Positions 17,897-25,780 of a DNA stretch of 64,000 nt are shown here, one piece after another. The DNA is taken from the NCBI GenBank assembly GCA_037135095.1, contig JBAXKZ010000004.1, positions 15,071 to 79,070 on the forward strand, written 5' to 3'. The stretch is from CAIMZW01 sp037135095. Lineage in GTDB: Bacteria; Actinomycetota; Actinomycetes; Nanopelagicales; Nanopelagicaceae. The notes below the pieces were generated by a model. The model saw only the letters and a program-made list of their open reading frames with translations. It made no database searches and had not been told where the DNA came from. Every line of letters starts with the position of its first letter. Positions within the stretch are counted from its first letter, which is position 1. Position numbers and translations under genes: made by a program.

Positions 17897-18820
17897 GTGC
17901 TAGCAATCGTGGCGCCTGGTCAGGGCTCTCAAACTCCAGGCTTTCTCCTACCTTGGTTGGAAGTTGGCGAAACAAGTCGACTCCTTGAAAAATGGTCTCA
18001 ACTAATTAACCTCGATTTACATCATCTTGGAACTACAGCTGATGCTGATGAAATCAAAGAGACTTCAAATGCGCAGCCACTATTGGTAGCTGCCGGATTA
18101 ATTGGTTTCGCCGCGCTCTTTCCATCAGGCCAAAGTTCGGTAACCGCAGTGGCTGGACATTCAGTTGGCGAAATAACCGTCGCCGCAATGGCTGGCGTAA
18201 TCGATAATGAAAGTGCGATGAAATTAGTACGAACCAGGGGCGCAGCAATGTCCCAAGCTGCCACAGGTAGTAACTCTGGTATGGCCGCGGTGCTCGGCGG
18301 AGATCGTGACGTGGTTTTGGCGCACCTTGCCACTTTGAATTTAGTAGCAGCTAACGAAAACGGTGCTAGTCAGATTGTGGCAGCGGGCTCATTAGAGGCG
18401 ATCGCAAAATTGCTCGAGAACGCTCCCGCAGGGTCGCGCGTTAGACCGCTGGCCGTCTCTGGCGCCTTCCACACCGCGGTTATGGCCCCTGCCGTGCCGG
18501 TTTTGTCCGCCTTGGCCGCAGAGATTCACCCCACTGATCCAAGAATTAAGGTTTTATCCAATAAAGATGGACACGTTGTATCCAGCGGTACGGAGATCGT
18601 TGCTCGAATCGTAGGACAAATCGCCGGACCAGTTCGCTGGGACCTTTGTATGACTACGCTCTCCGATATGGGTATTACTGGCGTACTAGAAGTTCCACCT
18701 GCAGGAACCCTTGTAGGACTCTTGAAACGCGCCACCCCCAGTATTGAAACCTTTGCCCTCAAGAACCCCGAAGATCTAGCCGCCGCCCAAGAATTTATTG
18801 CAAAACATGGAGCGAATTAA
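17897..18820 (+). CDS. fabD: Malonyl CoA-acyl carrier protein transacylase
   Basis: This 307-residue enzyme loads malonyl groups onto ACP. The N-terminal APGQGSQTPG motif, catalytic serine in AGHSVGEI and histidine in SGAFHTAVM are all present. It begins with GTG at 17897, directly behind a leaderless promoter. Its TAA shares a base with the fabH ATG (TAATG). It opens the fatty-acid synthesis block fabD-fabH-acpP-fabF, the standard actinobacterial order. Confidence 0.96.
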   Translation: MLAIVAPGQGSQTPGFLLPWLEVGETSRLLEKWSQLINLDLHHLGTTADADEIKETSNAQPLLVAAGLIGFAALFPSGQSSVTAVAGHSVGEITVAAMAGVIDNESAMKLVRTRGAAMSQAATGSNSGMAAVLGGDRDVVLAHLATLNLVAANENGASQIVAAGSLEAIAKLLENAPAGSRVRPLAVSGAFHTAVMAPAVPVLSALAAEIHPTDPRIKVLSNKDGHVVSSGTEIVARIVGQIAGPVRWDLCMTTLSDMGITGVLEVPPAGTLVGLLKRATPSIETFALKNPEDLAAAQEFIAKHGAN

Positions 18821-19842
18821 TGTCTCTTCAATTTGAGAGTTCCATTCAAAATTCCCGCATTCTTTCAGTCGGTGCCTATCGTCCCGCTCGAATAGTTCCC
18901 AACTCTGAAATCGTCGATCGCATCGAATCCACTGACGAATGGATTCGCCAACGCACCGGAATTGAAACCAGACACATTGCCGGCCCCGATGAATCTTTGA
19001 TCGATATGGCCGAAGCCGCCGCGAATATCGCACTGAAGCGCGCAGGAATAACGATGGATCAAGTTTCGGCCGTTATTTTTGCGACGATCACATATCCATA
19101 CCAAGCACCAAGCGCAGCAACGGAGTTAATTGTTCGGCTGGGAAATCCAAAAGCTGCCGCCTTCGATATTTCGGCGGCTTGTGCCGGTTTTTGTTATGGC
19201 ATCGCTTTGGCTAACGATTTAGTACGGAACAAGACTGCCAAATATGTCTTGGTAATCGGCGGCGAAAAACTTTCAGACTTTACCAATCCCGATGATCGCG
19301 CGACCGCCTTTATCTTCGCTGATGGCGCTGGGGCGATTGTGATTGGACCATCTGAAGGAGCTGGAATTGGTCCAACTGTTTGGGGTTCAGCGGCCGATTC
19401 GCGAGATGCGATTCAGATGCAACCATCCTGGATCGAATTCAAAGGATCCAAAACACGAGTTGATGCCACGTGGCCCGATATCTCCCAGCAAGGGCAAACG
19501 GTATTTCGTTGGGCCGTTTACGAAATGGCTCCAGTAGGTCTGCAAGCAATCGCAGCTGCGGGGCTAACCCCTGAAACGCTGGCTGCATTCATACCTCACC
19601 AAGCGAATGAACGAATCATTGACTCGTTGGCGCGATCTATGAAATTGCCCGATAGCGTGGTAATCGCTCGGGATATCAAAACCACGGGAAATACTTCTGC
19701 TGCTTCAATCCCGCTGGCCATGGATGCGTTGCTTACATCTAACCCGGAATTACATGGAAAAACCGCGCTTTTGATTGGATTTGGTGCTGGATTGGTCTAC
19801 GCCGGACAAGTTGTAGAACTACCTCCGCTTACTAGCCAGTAG
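18820..19842 (+). CDS. fabH: 3-oxoacyl-ACP synthase III
   Basis: KAS III of 340 residues, which starts fatty-acid chains from acyl-CoA and malonyl-ACP. The catalytic triad is Cys in DISAACAGFCYG, His in IPHQANERI and Asn in TTGNTSAAS. The N-terminal segment with ESTDEWIRQRTGIETR is typical. It is translationally coupled to fabD. In actinobacteria this enzyme selects branched primers; substrate preference cannot be seen here. Confidence 0.97.
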   Translation: MSLQFESSIQNSRILSVGAYRPARIVPNSEIVDRIESTDEWIRQRTGIETRHIAGPDESLIDMAEAAANIALKRAGITMDQVSAVIFATITYPYQAPSAATELIVRLGNPKAAAFDISAACAGFCYGIALANDLVRNKTAKYVLVIGGEKLSDFTNPDDRATAFIFADGAGAIVIGPSEGAGIGPTVWGSAADSRDAIQMQPSWIEFKGSKTRVDATWPDISQQGQTVFRWAVYEMAPVGLQAIAAAGLTPETLAAFIPHQANERIIDSLARSMKLPDSVVIARDIKTTGNTSAASIPLAMDALLTSNPELHGKTALLIGFGAGLVYAGQVVELPPLTSQ

Positions 19843-19933
19843 AAGCGAGTTTGGGTGGTTAAAATTCCCCAGACGAAATAAGAGTTTCCAAGATGACCTA
19901 ATAGAAGATAAATAGCAGAAAGAGGAAAAGAAT

Positions 19934-20182
19934 ATGGCACTAACTCAAGAGGCAGTTTTAGAAGGAATCAAAGAGATCGTTGTTGAAGTTGCTGGCATTT
20001 CGGCCGATGACATCGCAATGGAGAAGAAGTTCACCGAAGATCTAGATGTCGATTCCCTAAGCATGGTTGAAGTTGTAGTTGCTGCCGAAGAGCGTTTTGG
20101 CGTCAAGATCCCTGATGAAGAAGTAACCAACATGGCAACCGTTGGCGATGCTGTTAACTTCATCGTCAACGCATCAAAGTAA
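19934..20182 (+). CDS. acpP: Acyl carrier protein
   Basis: Acidic 82-residue carrier. The phosphopantetheine attachment serine is Ser41 in DLDVDSLSMVE. It starts after a 91-base gap and has AGAGGAAAAGAAT before the ATG. The gap also contains AT-rich elements that could give ACP its own promoter, which would suit its high demand. It carries growing acyl chains for FabD, FabH and FabF. Confidence 0.97.
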   Translation: MALTQEAVLEGIKEIVVEVAGISADDIAMEKKFTEDLDVDSLSMVEVVVAAEERFGVKIPDEEVTNMATVGDAVNFIVNASK

Positions 20183-20201
20183 TTAGCCTCGGTTCAATTT
20201 A

Positions 20202-21440
20202 ATGACTAGACGACGCGTAGTTGTAACGGGTCTCGGGGCCACAACTCCCCTGGGCGGGGATGTTCCAACTACTTGGGATGCACTCCTGGCTGGCAAGAGC
20301 GGTGTCCGTTCATTGGAAGATGAATGGGCAGCCGAAATGTCAGTTACCTTTGCCGCGCGCGTCGCTGTTGAACCAAGTGAAGTAATGGAACGCGTAGAAA
20401 TGCGCCGCCTTGATCGTTCCGAGCAATTCGCACTAATCGCGGCTCGTGAAGCTTGGAAAGATGCGGGTACTCCCGAAGTAAATAAAGAGCGCCTAGGCGT
20501 CGTAGTCGCCTCCGGAATCGGTGGCGTCATAACTTTGCTCGATCAGTACGACATTTTGCGGACCAAAGGTGCTCGCTCAGTCAGTCCACACACTGTGCCG
20601 ATGCTGATGCCTAATGGACCTTCAGCAAATGTTGGTCTAGAACTACAAGCCAAAGCTGGTGTGCATACCCCAGTAAGCGCCTGTGCATCTGGCGCCGAGG
20701 CGGTTGGTTATGCCATGGAGATGATCCGAAATAATCGTGCCGATATGGTGGTAACGGGTGGCGTTGAAGCTGCTATTCATGCCCTTCCGATGGCTGGCTT
20801 TGCATCTATGAAAGCACTGTCAACCCGAAATGATGAACCCGCAAAAGCATCTCGTCCTTATGACAAGAATCGCGATGGATTTGTTCTGGGTGAAGGTGGC
20901 GGCGTACTAGTTCTTGAAGAGCTCGAACACGCTTTAGCACGCGGCGCCAAGATTTATGCTGAGATCGTAGGTCAAGGACTAACTTCTGATGGCTATCACA
21001 TTGCAGCACCCGATCCAGAAGGTAGCGGCGTTACCCGAGCCGTGAAATTTGCGCTCGAAGATAGTGGCGTCTCGCTTTCGGAGATTGTGCACTTAAATGC
21101 GCACGCAACTTCTACACCCGCTGGCGATGTTGCCGAGGCAAATGCCCTAAGCGCGGCACTTGGCGAACATATTTCCCACGTTGCAGTCTCTGCAACGAAA
21201 TCAATGACCGGGCATTTGCTCGGCGGCGCTGGCGCTATTGAATCAATCTTCGTCGTATTAGCCCTCTACAACCGGATTGCCCCACCCACGATTAACATCG
21301 AAGAACTGGATGAGGCGGTCACGGTAGATGTAGTTCGCGACGTCGCACGCAAACTTCCAGACGGTCCGATTGCTGCGCTAAATGACTCGTTTGGCTTTGG
21401 TGGCCACAACGTCGTATTGGTTTTTAAGTCCTACCAATAG
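20202..21440 (+). CDS. fabF: Beta-ketoacyl-ACP synthase II
   Basis: KAS II of 412 residues, the condensing enzyme for chain elongation. It begins VVVTGLGATTPLGGD; the active-site cysteine is in SACASGAEA, and the two histidines are in NAHATSTPAGD and SMTGHLLGGAG. It ends four bases before the stop of the opposite-strand SIMPL gene, so the two transcripts converge. It completes the fab cluster. Confidence 0.97.
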   Translation: MTRRRVVVTGLGATTPLGGDVPTTWDALLAGKSGVRSLEDEWAAEMSVTFAARVAVEPSEVMERVEMRRLDRSEQFALIAAREAWKDAGTPEVNKERLGVVVASGIGGVITLLDQYDILRTKGARSVSPHTVPMLMPNGPSANVGLELQAKAGVHTPVSACASGAEAVGYAMEMIRNNRADMVVTGGVEAAIHALPMAGFASMKALSTRNDEPAKASRPYDKNRDGFVLGEGGGVLVLEELEHALARGAKIYAEIVGQGLTSDGYHIAAPDPEGSGVTRAVKFALEDSGVSLSEIVHLNAHATSTPAGDVAEANALSAALGEHISHVAVSATKSMTGHLLGGAGAIESIFVVLALYNRIAPPTINIEELDEAVTVDVVRDVARKLPDGPIAALNDSFGFGGHNVVLVFKSYQ

Positions 21441-21444
21441 CCTT

Positions 21445-22200
21445 TTAGTTAGCTTTGAAATCCACCGAGACCGTTGCAGTAACGGTTTTCGCAATGGTGG
21501 TGGTGTCGTAGTAGCCACCCGAAGAGGTATCTACTGAATCCGGAGTAGTCACTTGAATCGGACCACTTCGAACCGCTAAGACAGCGCCAATTTTCCCACC
21601 AACAGAGTTTGTGATTGCCTCAGCGCGAATCTTGGCATCCTTCATAGCATCGCTGAGAAGCTGAGGTCGAAGGCTTGCCAAATTCGAAACGTAGAACGCT
21701 GGTCCATAATTATTAACGTTGATTCCAGTTTGCAATAACTTTCCGATTCCGTTTGATAGCGATTGCACCAACTTAACGTCCTTAGAGCGAACGATGACTT
21801 GTTGGTTTGCGCGGTAAGAAAGGATTCGACCAGTTGGGTTTCCATTGACATATTCATCATTCGTTGAAGTGCTTATCGCACCAACTTCAATGCCTGTGGT
21901 TGGGATTCCGCCAACAGTTAAATAATCTGACAACTGCGTGACCCCCGCTTCAACTTTCTTAACAGCCGAACTGGCGGTGGATGCAGTCTCTTGCGCATTC
22001 AAGGTCCAAACCGCATTATCAGCGGTCGCATTTACTCTGGCCGATCCAGTCACTGTGATTGCATTTCCAGCGCGAGCTGAGAGTCCACTGCCGACCAAAC
22101 TAAGCCCGTATCCAATTCCAAGTGCTAAAACTAATGCGCCCGCAATTGTGCTCACAGACCTGAATTGCATAACTTTTTCTTTAATATTATTTTCGCTCAT
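21445..22200 (-). CDS. SIMPL domain (DUF541) exported protein
   Basis: This 251-residue protein has an N-terminal signal or anchor helix (about residues 14-33, TIAGALVLALGIGYGLSLVG) and then a SIMPL/DUF541 domain (ITVTGSARVNATADNAVW; the SYRANQQVIVRSKD segment; DAKIRAEAITNSVGG). SIMPL proteins are periplasmic or surface proteins related to oxidative-stress protein YggE; their biochemical function is poorly known. Its ATG lies two bases after the DUF3145 stop, so the pair is coupled. Confidence 0.9.
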   Translation of the reverse strand: MSENNIKEKVMQFRSVSTIAGALVLALGIGYGLSLVGSGLSARAGNAITVTGSARVNATADNAVWTLNAQETASTASSAVKKVEAGVTQLSDYLTVGGIPTTGIEVGAISTSTNDEYVNGNPTGRILSYRANQQVIVRSKDVKLVQSLSNGIGKLLQTGINVNNYGPAFYVSNLASLRPQLLSDAMKDAKIRAEAITNSVGGKIGAVLAVRSGPIQVTTPDSVDTSSGGYYDTTTIAKTVTATVSVDFKAN

Positions 22201-22202
22201 AG

Positions 22203-22718
22203 TTAGATACTAATGCGTTTATCTAATTCGGAGTCCAAAGTACCCAGGCGGTACCCCTCCAATTCTTTATCCCATGCAATTCCCAGTGTGACTTCCAAAG
22301 ATTCGCGCAAACTTTCGTAGGAGCGGTGTGAATTCAGTGAAGTCATGATTCGATTCTCGTGAATCATGATGTCTCCTGTGGAGCCGGTCACAGCCTGATG
22401 CAAACCAAGGTCAGGTGTACATCGATACAAGACACCTTCGCCACCAGGAGTAGGAAACTCGCGGACTTCAAATCGCAGGTAATGCCAACTTTTTAGCGTG
22501 CTCGCTATTTTGGAGGCAACGGCAGAATTACTTCGCCATTGATACTCTGTTGCAACCGAGCCAGCGACCATCCGTTGTTGAGTCCATTCGAGTTCGATTG
22601 GGTAGCCAAATATTTGATTGAGTGACCATTGGATATGGCGAACCAACGCCCGAGGCGCGGAATAGATCCGAAGATCTCCTGAAAGTTCAGCGCTGGTAGC
22701 GGTGGCAGGCAGATTCAT
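22203..22718 (-). CDS. DUF3145 family protein
   Basis: The 171-residue protein matches the DUF3145 family, which is essentially actinobacterial and often sits beside the fab operon, as here. Typical pieces are YSAPRALVRHIQWSLNQIFG, SWHYLRFEVREFPT, YRCTPDLGLHQAVTG and WDKELEGYRLG. AAGGAGCTCCACG before the ATG is a good ribosome-binding site. The function is unknown; conservation beside FAS genes suggests a link to lipid metabolism. A 37-residue ORF lies just upstream in the same direction. Confidence 0.9.
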   Translation of the reverse strand: MNLPATATSAELSGDLRIYSAPRALVRHIQWSLNQIFGYPIELEWTQQRMVAGSVATEYQWRSNSAVASKIASTLKSWHYLRFEVREFPTPGGEGVLYRCTPDLGLHQAVTGSTGDIMIHENRIMTSLNSHRSYESLRESLEVTLGIAWDKELEGYRLGTLDSELDKRISI

Positions 22719-22730
22719 CGTGGAGCTCCT

Positions 22731-22844
22731 TCAAGGTGCAGTTAGCGGTGATGCGACCTTCCCCGGTCCATCAACACCTGCGCTGGCACTTATAAATCGA
22801 AGCCACGAATGCAAGGCAAATTCGCCGAAGCGAACTCCATGCAT
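22731..22844 (-). CDS. Possible small ORF (37 residues) upstream of DUF3145
   Basis: ATG at 22844 follows GGGGGAGAATTAC, a strong Shine-Dalgarno at proper spacing. The product begins MHGVRFGEFALHSWLRF and ends VASPLTAP. It has no leucine or other codon run suggesting attenuation. It stops 12 bases before the DUF3145 start, close enough for coupling. It could be a real small protein or a regulatory upstream ORF. I do not recognise it. Confidence 0.45.
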   Translation of the reverse strand: MHGVRFGEFALHSWLRFISASAGVDGPGKVASPLTAP

Positions 22845-22950
22845 GTAATTCTCCCCCAAAGATGGAGGTTTTGGCTAGTGAGCGGGAAAAATGAGCGTGG
22901 ATCCCAAGAAAGTTAGCCACAACTTTTTAGTGATTTACCTCCCACATGGC

Positions 22951-22956
22951 TATACT
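22951..22956 (+). promoter_or_regulatory. Promoter -10 element and long 5' leader of the cold-shock gene
   Basis: TATACT is a near-perfect -10 hexamer. If transcription begins near 22963 the message has a leader of about 130 bases before the csp ATG at 23095, with GAAGGATAAAGCTCA as ribosome-binding site. Long leaders of this size act as temperature-sensitive folds in cspA of Escherichia coli. The -35 is not clear. The stretch 22845-23094 holds no other gene that I can support. Confidence 0.55.
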
Positions 22957-23094
22957 TTGGGCTAGTCCGACGCTTGGCAGTACCCGTTTCTCGCACACCC
23001 ATCACTGGGAGCTTTGTTCGGTATCGCTGTACAGAAGAAGACCGGCGCTTGGGGAATGCCCAGGTGTCACACAAATACCGAAGGATAAAGCTCA

Positions 23095-23298
23095 ATGGCA
23101 ACAGGTACAGTTAAGTGGTTCAACTCTGAAAAAGGCTTTGGTTTCATTGCTGTAGATGGTGGCGGACAAGATGTTTTCGTTCACTACTCAGCTATTCAAG
23201 GCAACGGTTACAAGTCTCTCGAAGAGGGTCAAGCCGTAACTTTTGAAGTAGTTCAGGGTCCAAAGGGTCCTCAGGCTGACGCAGTTAATCCTGCCTAA
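23095..23298 (+). CDS. Cold-shock protein (CspA family)
   Basis: Single cold-shock domain of 67 residues: TGTVKWFNSEKGFGFI contains RNP-1, and DVFVHYSAI contains RNP-2. It binds single-stranded RNA and DNA and acts as an RNA chaperone. It has its own promoter, a long leader and a strong terminator, so it is a monocistronic unit. Whether it is cold-induced or constitutive cannot be told. Confidence 0.97.
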   Translation: MATGTVKWFNSEKGFGFIAVDGGGQDVFVHYSAIQGNGYKSLEEGQAVTFEVVQGPKGPQADAVNPA

Positions 23299-23312
23299 TC
23301 ACCTTTAACAGT

Positions 23313-23346
23313 AAAAAAGCGAGCCAGTTCGCTGGCTCGCTTTTTT
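23313..23346. terminator. Strong bidirectional intrinsic terminator
   Basis: A perfect 15-base-pair hairpin, AAAAAAGCGAGCCAG with CTGGCTCGCTTTTTT, closed by a stable TTCG tetraloop. The T-run follows on the plus strand and, because the stem starts with A6, also on the minus strand. It ends the csp transcript and also serves the convergent M23 peptidase gene. Confidence 0.95.
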
Positions 23347-23360
23347 CATGCCCATAATCT

Positions 23361-23963
23361 TTAATAACTCGGAATCTTAGGTACGGTTCCGATCTTCTTC
23401 TCTAAGGCAGCAACTGACTTTGCCGGCGAGAGATCTTTACCAATCCGCCACGCATCCAAGAATTTCCACGGATATAACTCACCGCGTCGAACCCACCAAG
23501 TTCCTTTTGGGGTTGGCCAAGAAATTCCAAAATGTAAATGTGTTGCTAACCCTTTTGCATCACCACTATTTCCAACATAACCAATTACATCGCCCGCGCT
23601 GACGCGCAACCCGGGCACCATGCTCATTGGTATCTTTGATAAGTGCGAGCCGTAGTAGCGCACGCCATCATCACCAACGACAGAGATTGATAGTCCACCG
23701 CGATCGGCACCAAGGTTGGTCTTCCAAGTGAAGCGATCTATGCGGTTTACCTCATCTACAACGCCCGAAAACGGGGCGACAAATTTGCAGCCTTTTTGGG
23801 TCAAAATATCGGTAGCTGGATAGTTATGGTGATATCGCCCGTACCCAACTTTGCAGCCCGATATTGGAAATAGATATTTCGGAGCTGCATGGGCTGGAGT
23901 GATAGCCAAGAGTGCGCTCGTGCTCAAAAGTACCGAAAGAAGCATCGAGGTTCGTCTCATCAT
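23361..23963 (-). CDS. Secreted M23 family peptidase
   Basis: The protein has a signal peptide (RRTSMLLSVLLSTSALLA, cleavage near AHA-AP) and a LytM/M23 domain. The zinc ligands appear in RYHHNYPATDI (His-x3-Asp type) and THLHFGISW (HxH). Such enzymes cleave peptidoglycan cross-links. I choose ATG 23963 (200 residues) because TATGCT lies seven bases upstream, the leaderless geometry seen elsewhere here; longer starts at 23975 and 23987 are possible. All expected metal ligands appear present. Confidence 0.9.
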   Translation of the reverse strand: MMRRTSMLLSVLLSTSALLAITPAHAAPKYLFPISGCKVGYGRYHHNYPATDILTQKGCKFVAPFSGVVDEVNRIDRFTWKTNLGADRGGLSISVVGDDGVRYYGSHLSKIPMSMVPGLRVSAGDVIGYVGNSGDAKGLATHLHFGISWPTPKGTWWVRRGELYPWKFLDAWRIGKDLSPAKSVAALEKKIGTVPKIPSY

Positions 23964-23989
23964 GTCGCTTAGCATAGACTCGCCCATCG

Positions 23990-24063
23990 GGGGCGGTAGC
24001 TCAGTTGGTTAGAGCCCGGAACTCATAATTCCGTCGTCGTCGGTTCGAGCCCGACTCGCCCCA
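23990..24063 (+). tRNA. tRNA-Met (CAT anticodon; elongator type or Ile2)
   Basis: A 74-base cloverleaf: acceptor GGGGCGG with TCGCCCC, D arm GCTCAGTTGGTTAGAGC, anticodon arm CGGAA-CTCATAA-TTCCG and T arm GTCGG-TTCGAGC-CCGAC, discriminator A, no encoded CCA. The paired first base (G1-C72) rules out the initiator tRNA. A CAT anticodon can also belong to tRNA-Ile after lysidine modification; the sequence alone does not fully separate the two. Confidence 0.93.
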
Positions 24064-24077
24064 CTTTCAGTAAATGG

Positions 24078-24953
24078 CTATTCGGTTGGCGATCTAAAAG
24101 CCTTCATGATGGAAGCGGCTGCGCCAGATAACTCAGCCGGAATCACCCATATCTTGCTAGCTGTTCCGTTAGCAATCGCCGGTAGTTGCTCTAAATATTT
24201 GTAGGCCAATACCTTTTCATCGGGATTCGCGGCATGAATAGCGTTAAATACTTTGGCGATGGCAGTTGCTTCACCTTCGGCACGAATAACGGCGGCTTGC
24301 GCCTCGCCTTCGGCCCGAAGAATATCGGCTTGACGTGCTCCTTCGGCGCTCAGAATCTGGCTTTGCTTCTCACCCTCGGCAGTAAGAATTGCAGCACGCT
24401 TATCGCGGTCAGCGCGCATCTGCTTCTCCATAGACTCTTGGACACTTGGAGGTGGCTCAATCGCCTTAATTTCCACGCGATTGACGCGCACTCCCCATTT
24501 GCTTGTTGCTTCGTCTAAAACGCCACGTAGCACAGCGTTTATGTGATCTCTAGAAGTCAGCGCCTTCTCTAAATCAAGACCACCAACCGAGTTTCGAAGC
24601 GTAGTCACAACAAGCTGTTCGATTCCTTGGATGTAATTTTCGATTTCGTAGGTTGCAGACTTGGCATTGGTAACCTGAAAATAAATTACGGTATCGATAT
24701 TTACAACTAAATTATCTTCAGTGATCACGGGTTGTGGCGGGAAAGAGACAACTTTCTCACGCAAATCGACCAGCGGTCGAAGTTTGTCGATTCCTGGGAA
24801 AATTAAATTGAGACCTGGTTCCAGGGTGCGGTGATATTTGCCCAATCGTTCCACGACGCCGGCATTGGCTTGAGGAATAATCTTGATCGCTAGCGCCACA
24901 ATTACGATAGCAATGACCACCAGGATCGCGAATACCGCCGATGTATACATCAA
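24078..24953 (-). CDS. SPFH/band 7 (stomatin-like) membrane protein
   Basis: The 291-residue protein has an N-terminal membrane helix (about 6-25) and a band 7 domain (NAGVVERLGKYHRTLEPGLN, VVNIDTVIYFQVTNA), then a coiled-coil region rich in Ala-Glu repeats (ILSAEGARQADILRAEGEAQ). It forms oligomeric scaffolds in ordered membrane patches. The NfeD-like gene lies directly upstream, the usual partnership (QmcA-YbbK type). The gene ends 14 bases from the tRNA-Met 3' end. Confidence 0.95.
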   Translation of the reverse strand: MMYTSAVFAILVVIAIVIVALAIKIIPQANAGVVERLGKYHRTLEPGLNLIFPGIDKLRPLVDLREKVVSFPPQPVITEDNLVVNIDTVIYFQVTNAKSATYEIENYIQGIEQLVVTTLRNSVGGLDLEKALTSRDHINAVLRGVLDEATSKWGVRVNRVEIKAIEPPPSVQESMEKQMRADRDKRAAILTAEGEKQSQILSAEGARQADILRAEGEAQAAVIRAEGEATAIAKVFNAIHAANPDEKVLAYKYLEQLPAIANGTASKIWVIPAELSGAAASIMKAFRSPTE

Positions 24954-24976
24954 CTCTCCCTTATGACTCGTTCTTT

Positions 24977-25402
24977 CTAATTCACGGCGGCCACGATGGC
25001 CACCGCGCCTTCAATTCTTAAGACTGATACCGCAACTCCGGCTTCGATAACTCCCGAATCGCAATGAGCCGTCCAAATCTCATTCTTCAATTTTATCGAA
25101 CCTGAATCTGAAGTTACTTTCTCAACTGTTACAGCGATCTTTGAAATTAGCGCTTCAATCCCAGTGTCATTAAGTGGCGTCTTCTGAAATATAAACTTAG
25201 AGGCAAAGGGGCGCAGCAGACCCAAGCTGATTACGGCAACCACAACTAAAACCAGCCACTGAGCAAAAGTGTCACCGAACAAAAGATTTGTAATTCCAGC
25301 GGCAAGCGCCGCTAAGGCAAAGGAGGCAAAAAGCAAAGCCGTGGTCAGTATTTCGACGAGTACACAGATGCCCGCCAGCGCGAACCACATCCAAGCCGAC
25401 AT
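24977..25402 (-). CDS. NfeD-like membrane protein
   Basis: The 141-residue protein has hydrophobic N-terminal helices (MWFALAGICVLVEILTTALL; FASFALAALAAGI; WLVLVVVAVISLGLL) and a C-terminal OB-fold-like domain of about 60 residues. This is the short NfeD form lacking the ClpP-like protease part. It is the customary partner of SPFH proteins and the gene precedes one here by 23 bases. Confidence 0.9.
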   Translation of the reverse strand: MSAWMWFALAGICVLVEILTTALLFASFALAALAAGITNLLFGDTFAQWLVLVVVAVISLGLLRPFASKFIFQKTPLNDTGIEALISKIAVTVEKVTSDSGSIKLKNEIWTAHCDSGVIEAGVAVSVLRIEGAVAIVAAVN

Positions 25403-25498
25403 GACGCCCCTCTGCTCTTTTATATGACGCTACCACTGTTTTCGAGGATTCGATAGGGAAGAACTGGTGAAGGTTCCTTGCAGCTCAGGCTTTTAAGG

Positions 25499-25504
25499 TA
25501 CCTT
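25499..25504 (+). promoter_or_regulatory. Leaderless promoter -10 of the tau-like domain gene
   Basis: TACCTT is followed by six bases and then GTG at 25511. This supports GTG 25511 over the TTG at 25478 and the ATG at 25529. Confidence 0.5.
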
Positions 25505-25510
25505 CTATTT

Positions 25511-25780
25511 GTGGCCGAAACTGATTTCATGGATCTAAAAGCGAGTTGGAATAAGGTCTTGGACGATCTGCTCTCGATAAATCGAATTGCTTGGCTGGCT
25601 TTTTTTGATGCGAGACTTGTTGAATTAAAGGATAAGACCTTGGTGCTCAGTTTTGCCGATAGTCAGAAACTAAGTGGCGACCACGATTTTTCCCTCGCCC
25701 GCAATCCGAAACATCTTACGGAGCTAAAGACCAGTATTTTTAAAGTAACCGGAATAGTTTTAGAAATTGAAGAGCGATGA
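25511..25780 (+). CDS. Stand-alone domain resembling the DnaX (tau) C-terminal region
   Basis: An 89-residue protein. SWNKVLDDLLSINRIAWLAF, then ARLVELKDKTLVLSFAD, then LKTSIFKVTGIVLEIEE follows the pattern of the C-terminal tau domain of actinobacterial DNA polymerase III gamma/tau: W-x3-L...R...W/F, A-x-V/L...D-x-T/L-x-V-x-F...L...G-x4-IE. In known proteins this is fused to the AAA+ clamp-loader module; here it is free-standing. The assignment is from remembered pattern only. It overlaps the GH25 gene by four bases (ATGA). If real, its partner would be a DnaX lacking this domain. Confidence 0.6.
   Translation: MAETDFMDLKASWNKVLDDLLSINRIAWLAFFDARLVELKDKTLVLSFADSQKLSGDHDFSLARNPKHLTELKTSIFKVTGIVLEIEER

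Noticed and set aside
23990..24063. tRNA-Met as initiator tRNA
   Set aside because: The first acceptor pair is G1-C72, whereas bacterial initiator tRNA has an unpaired first position.
25478..25510. TTG at 25478 with GAAGG upstream as start of the tau-like gene
   Set aside because: It adds a hydrophobic 11-residue stretch foreign to the domain, and the TACCTT-N6-GTG geometry at 25511 fits better. It remains possible.
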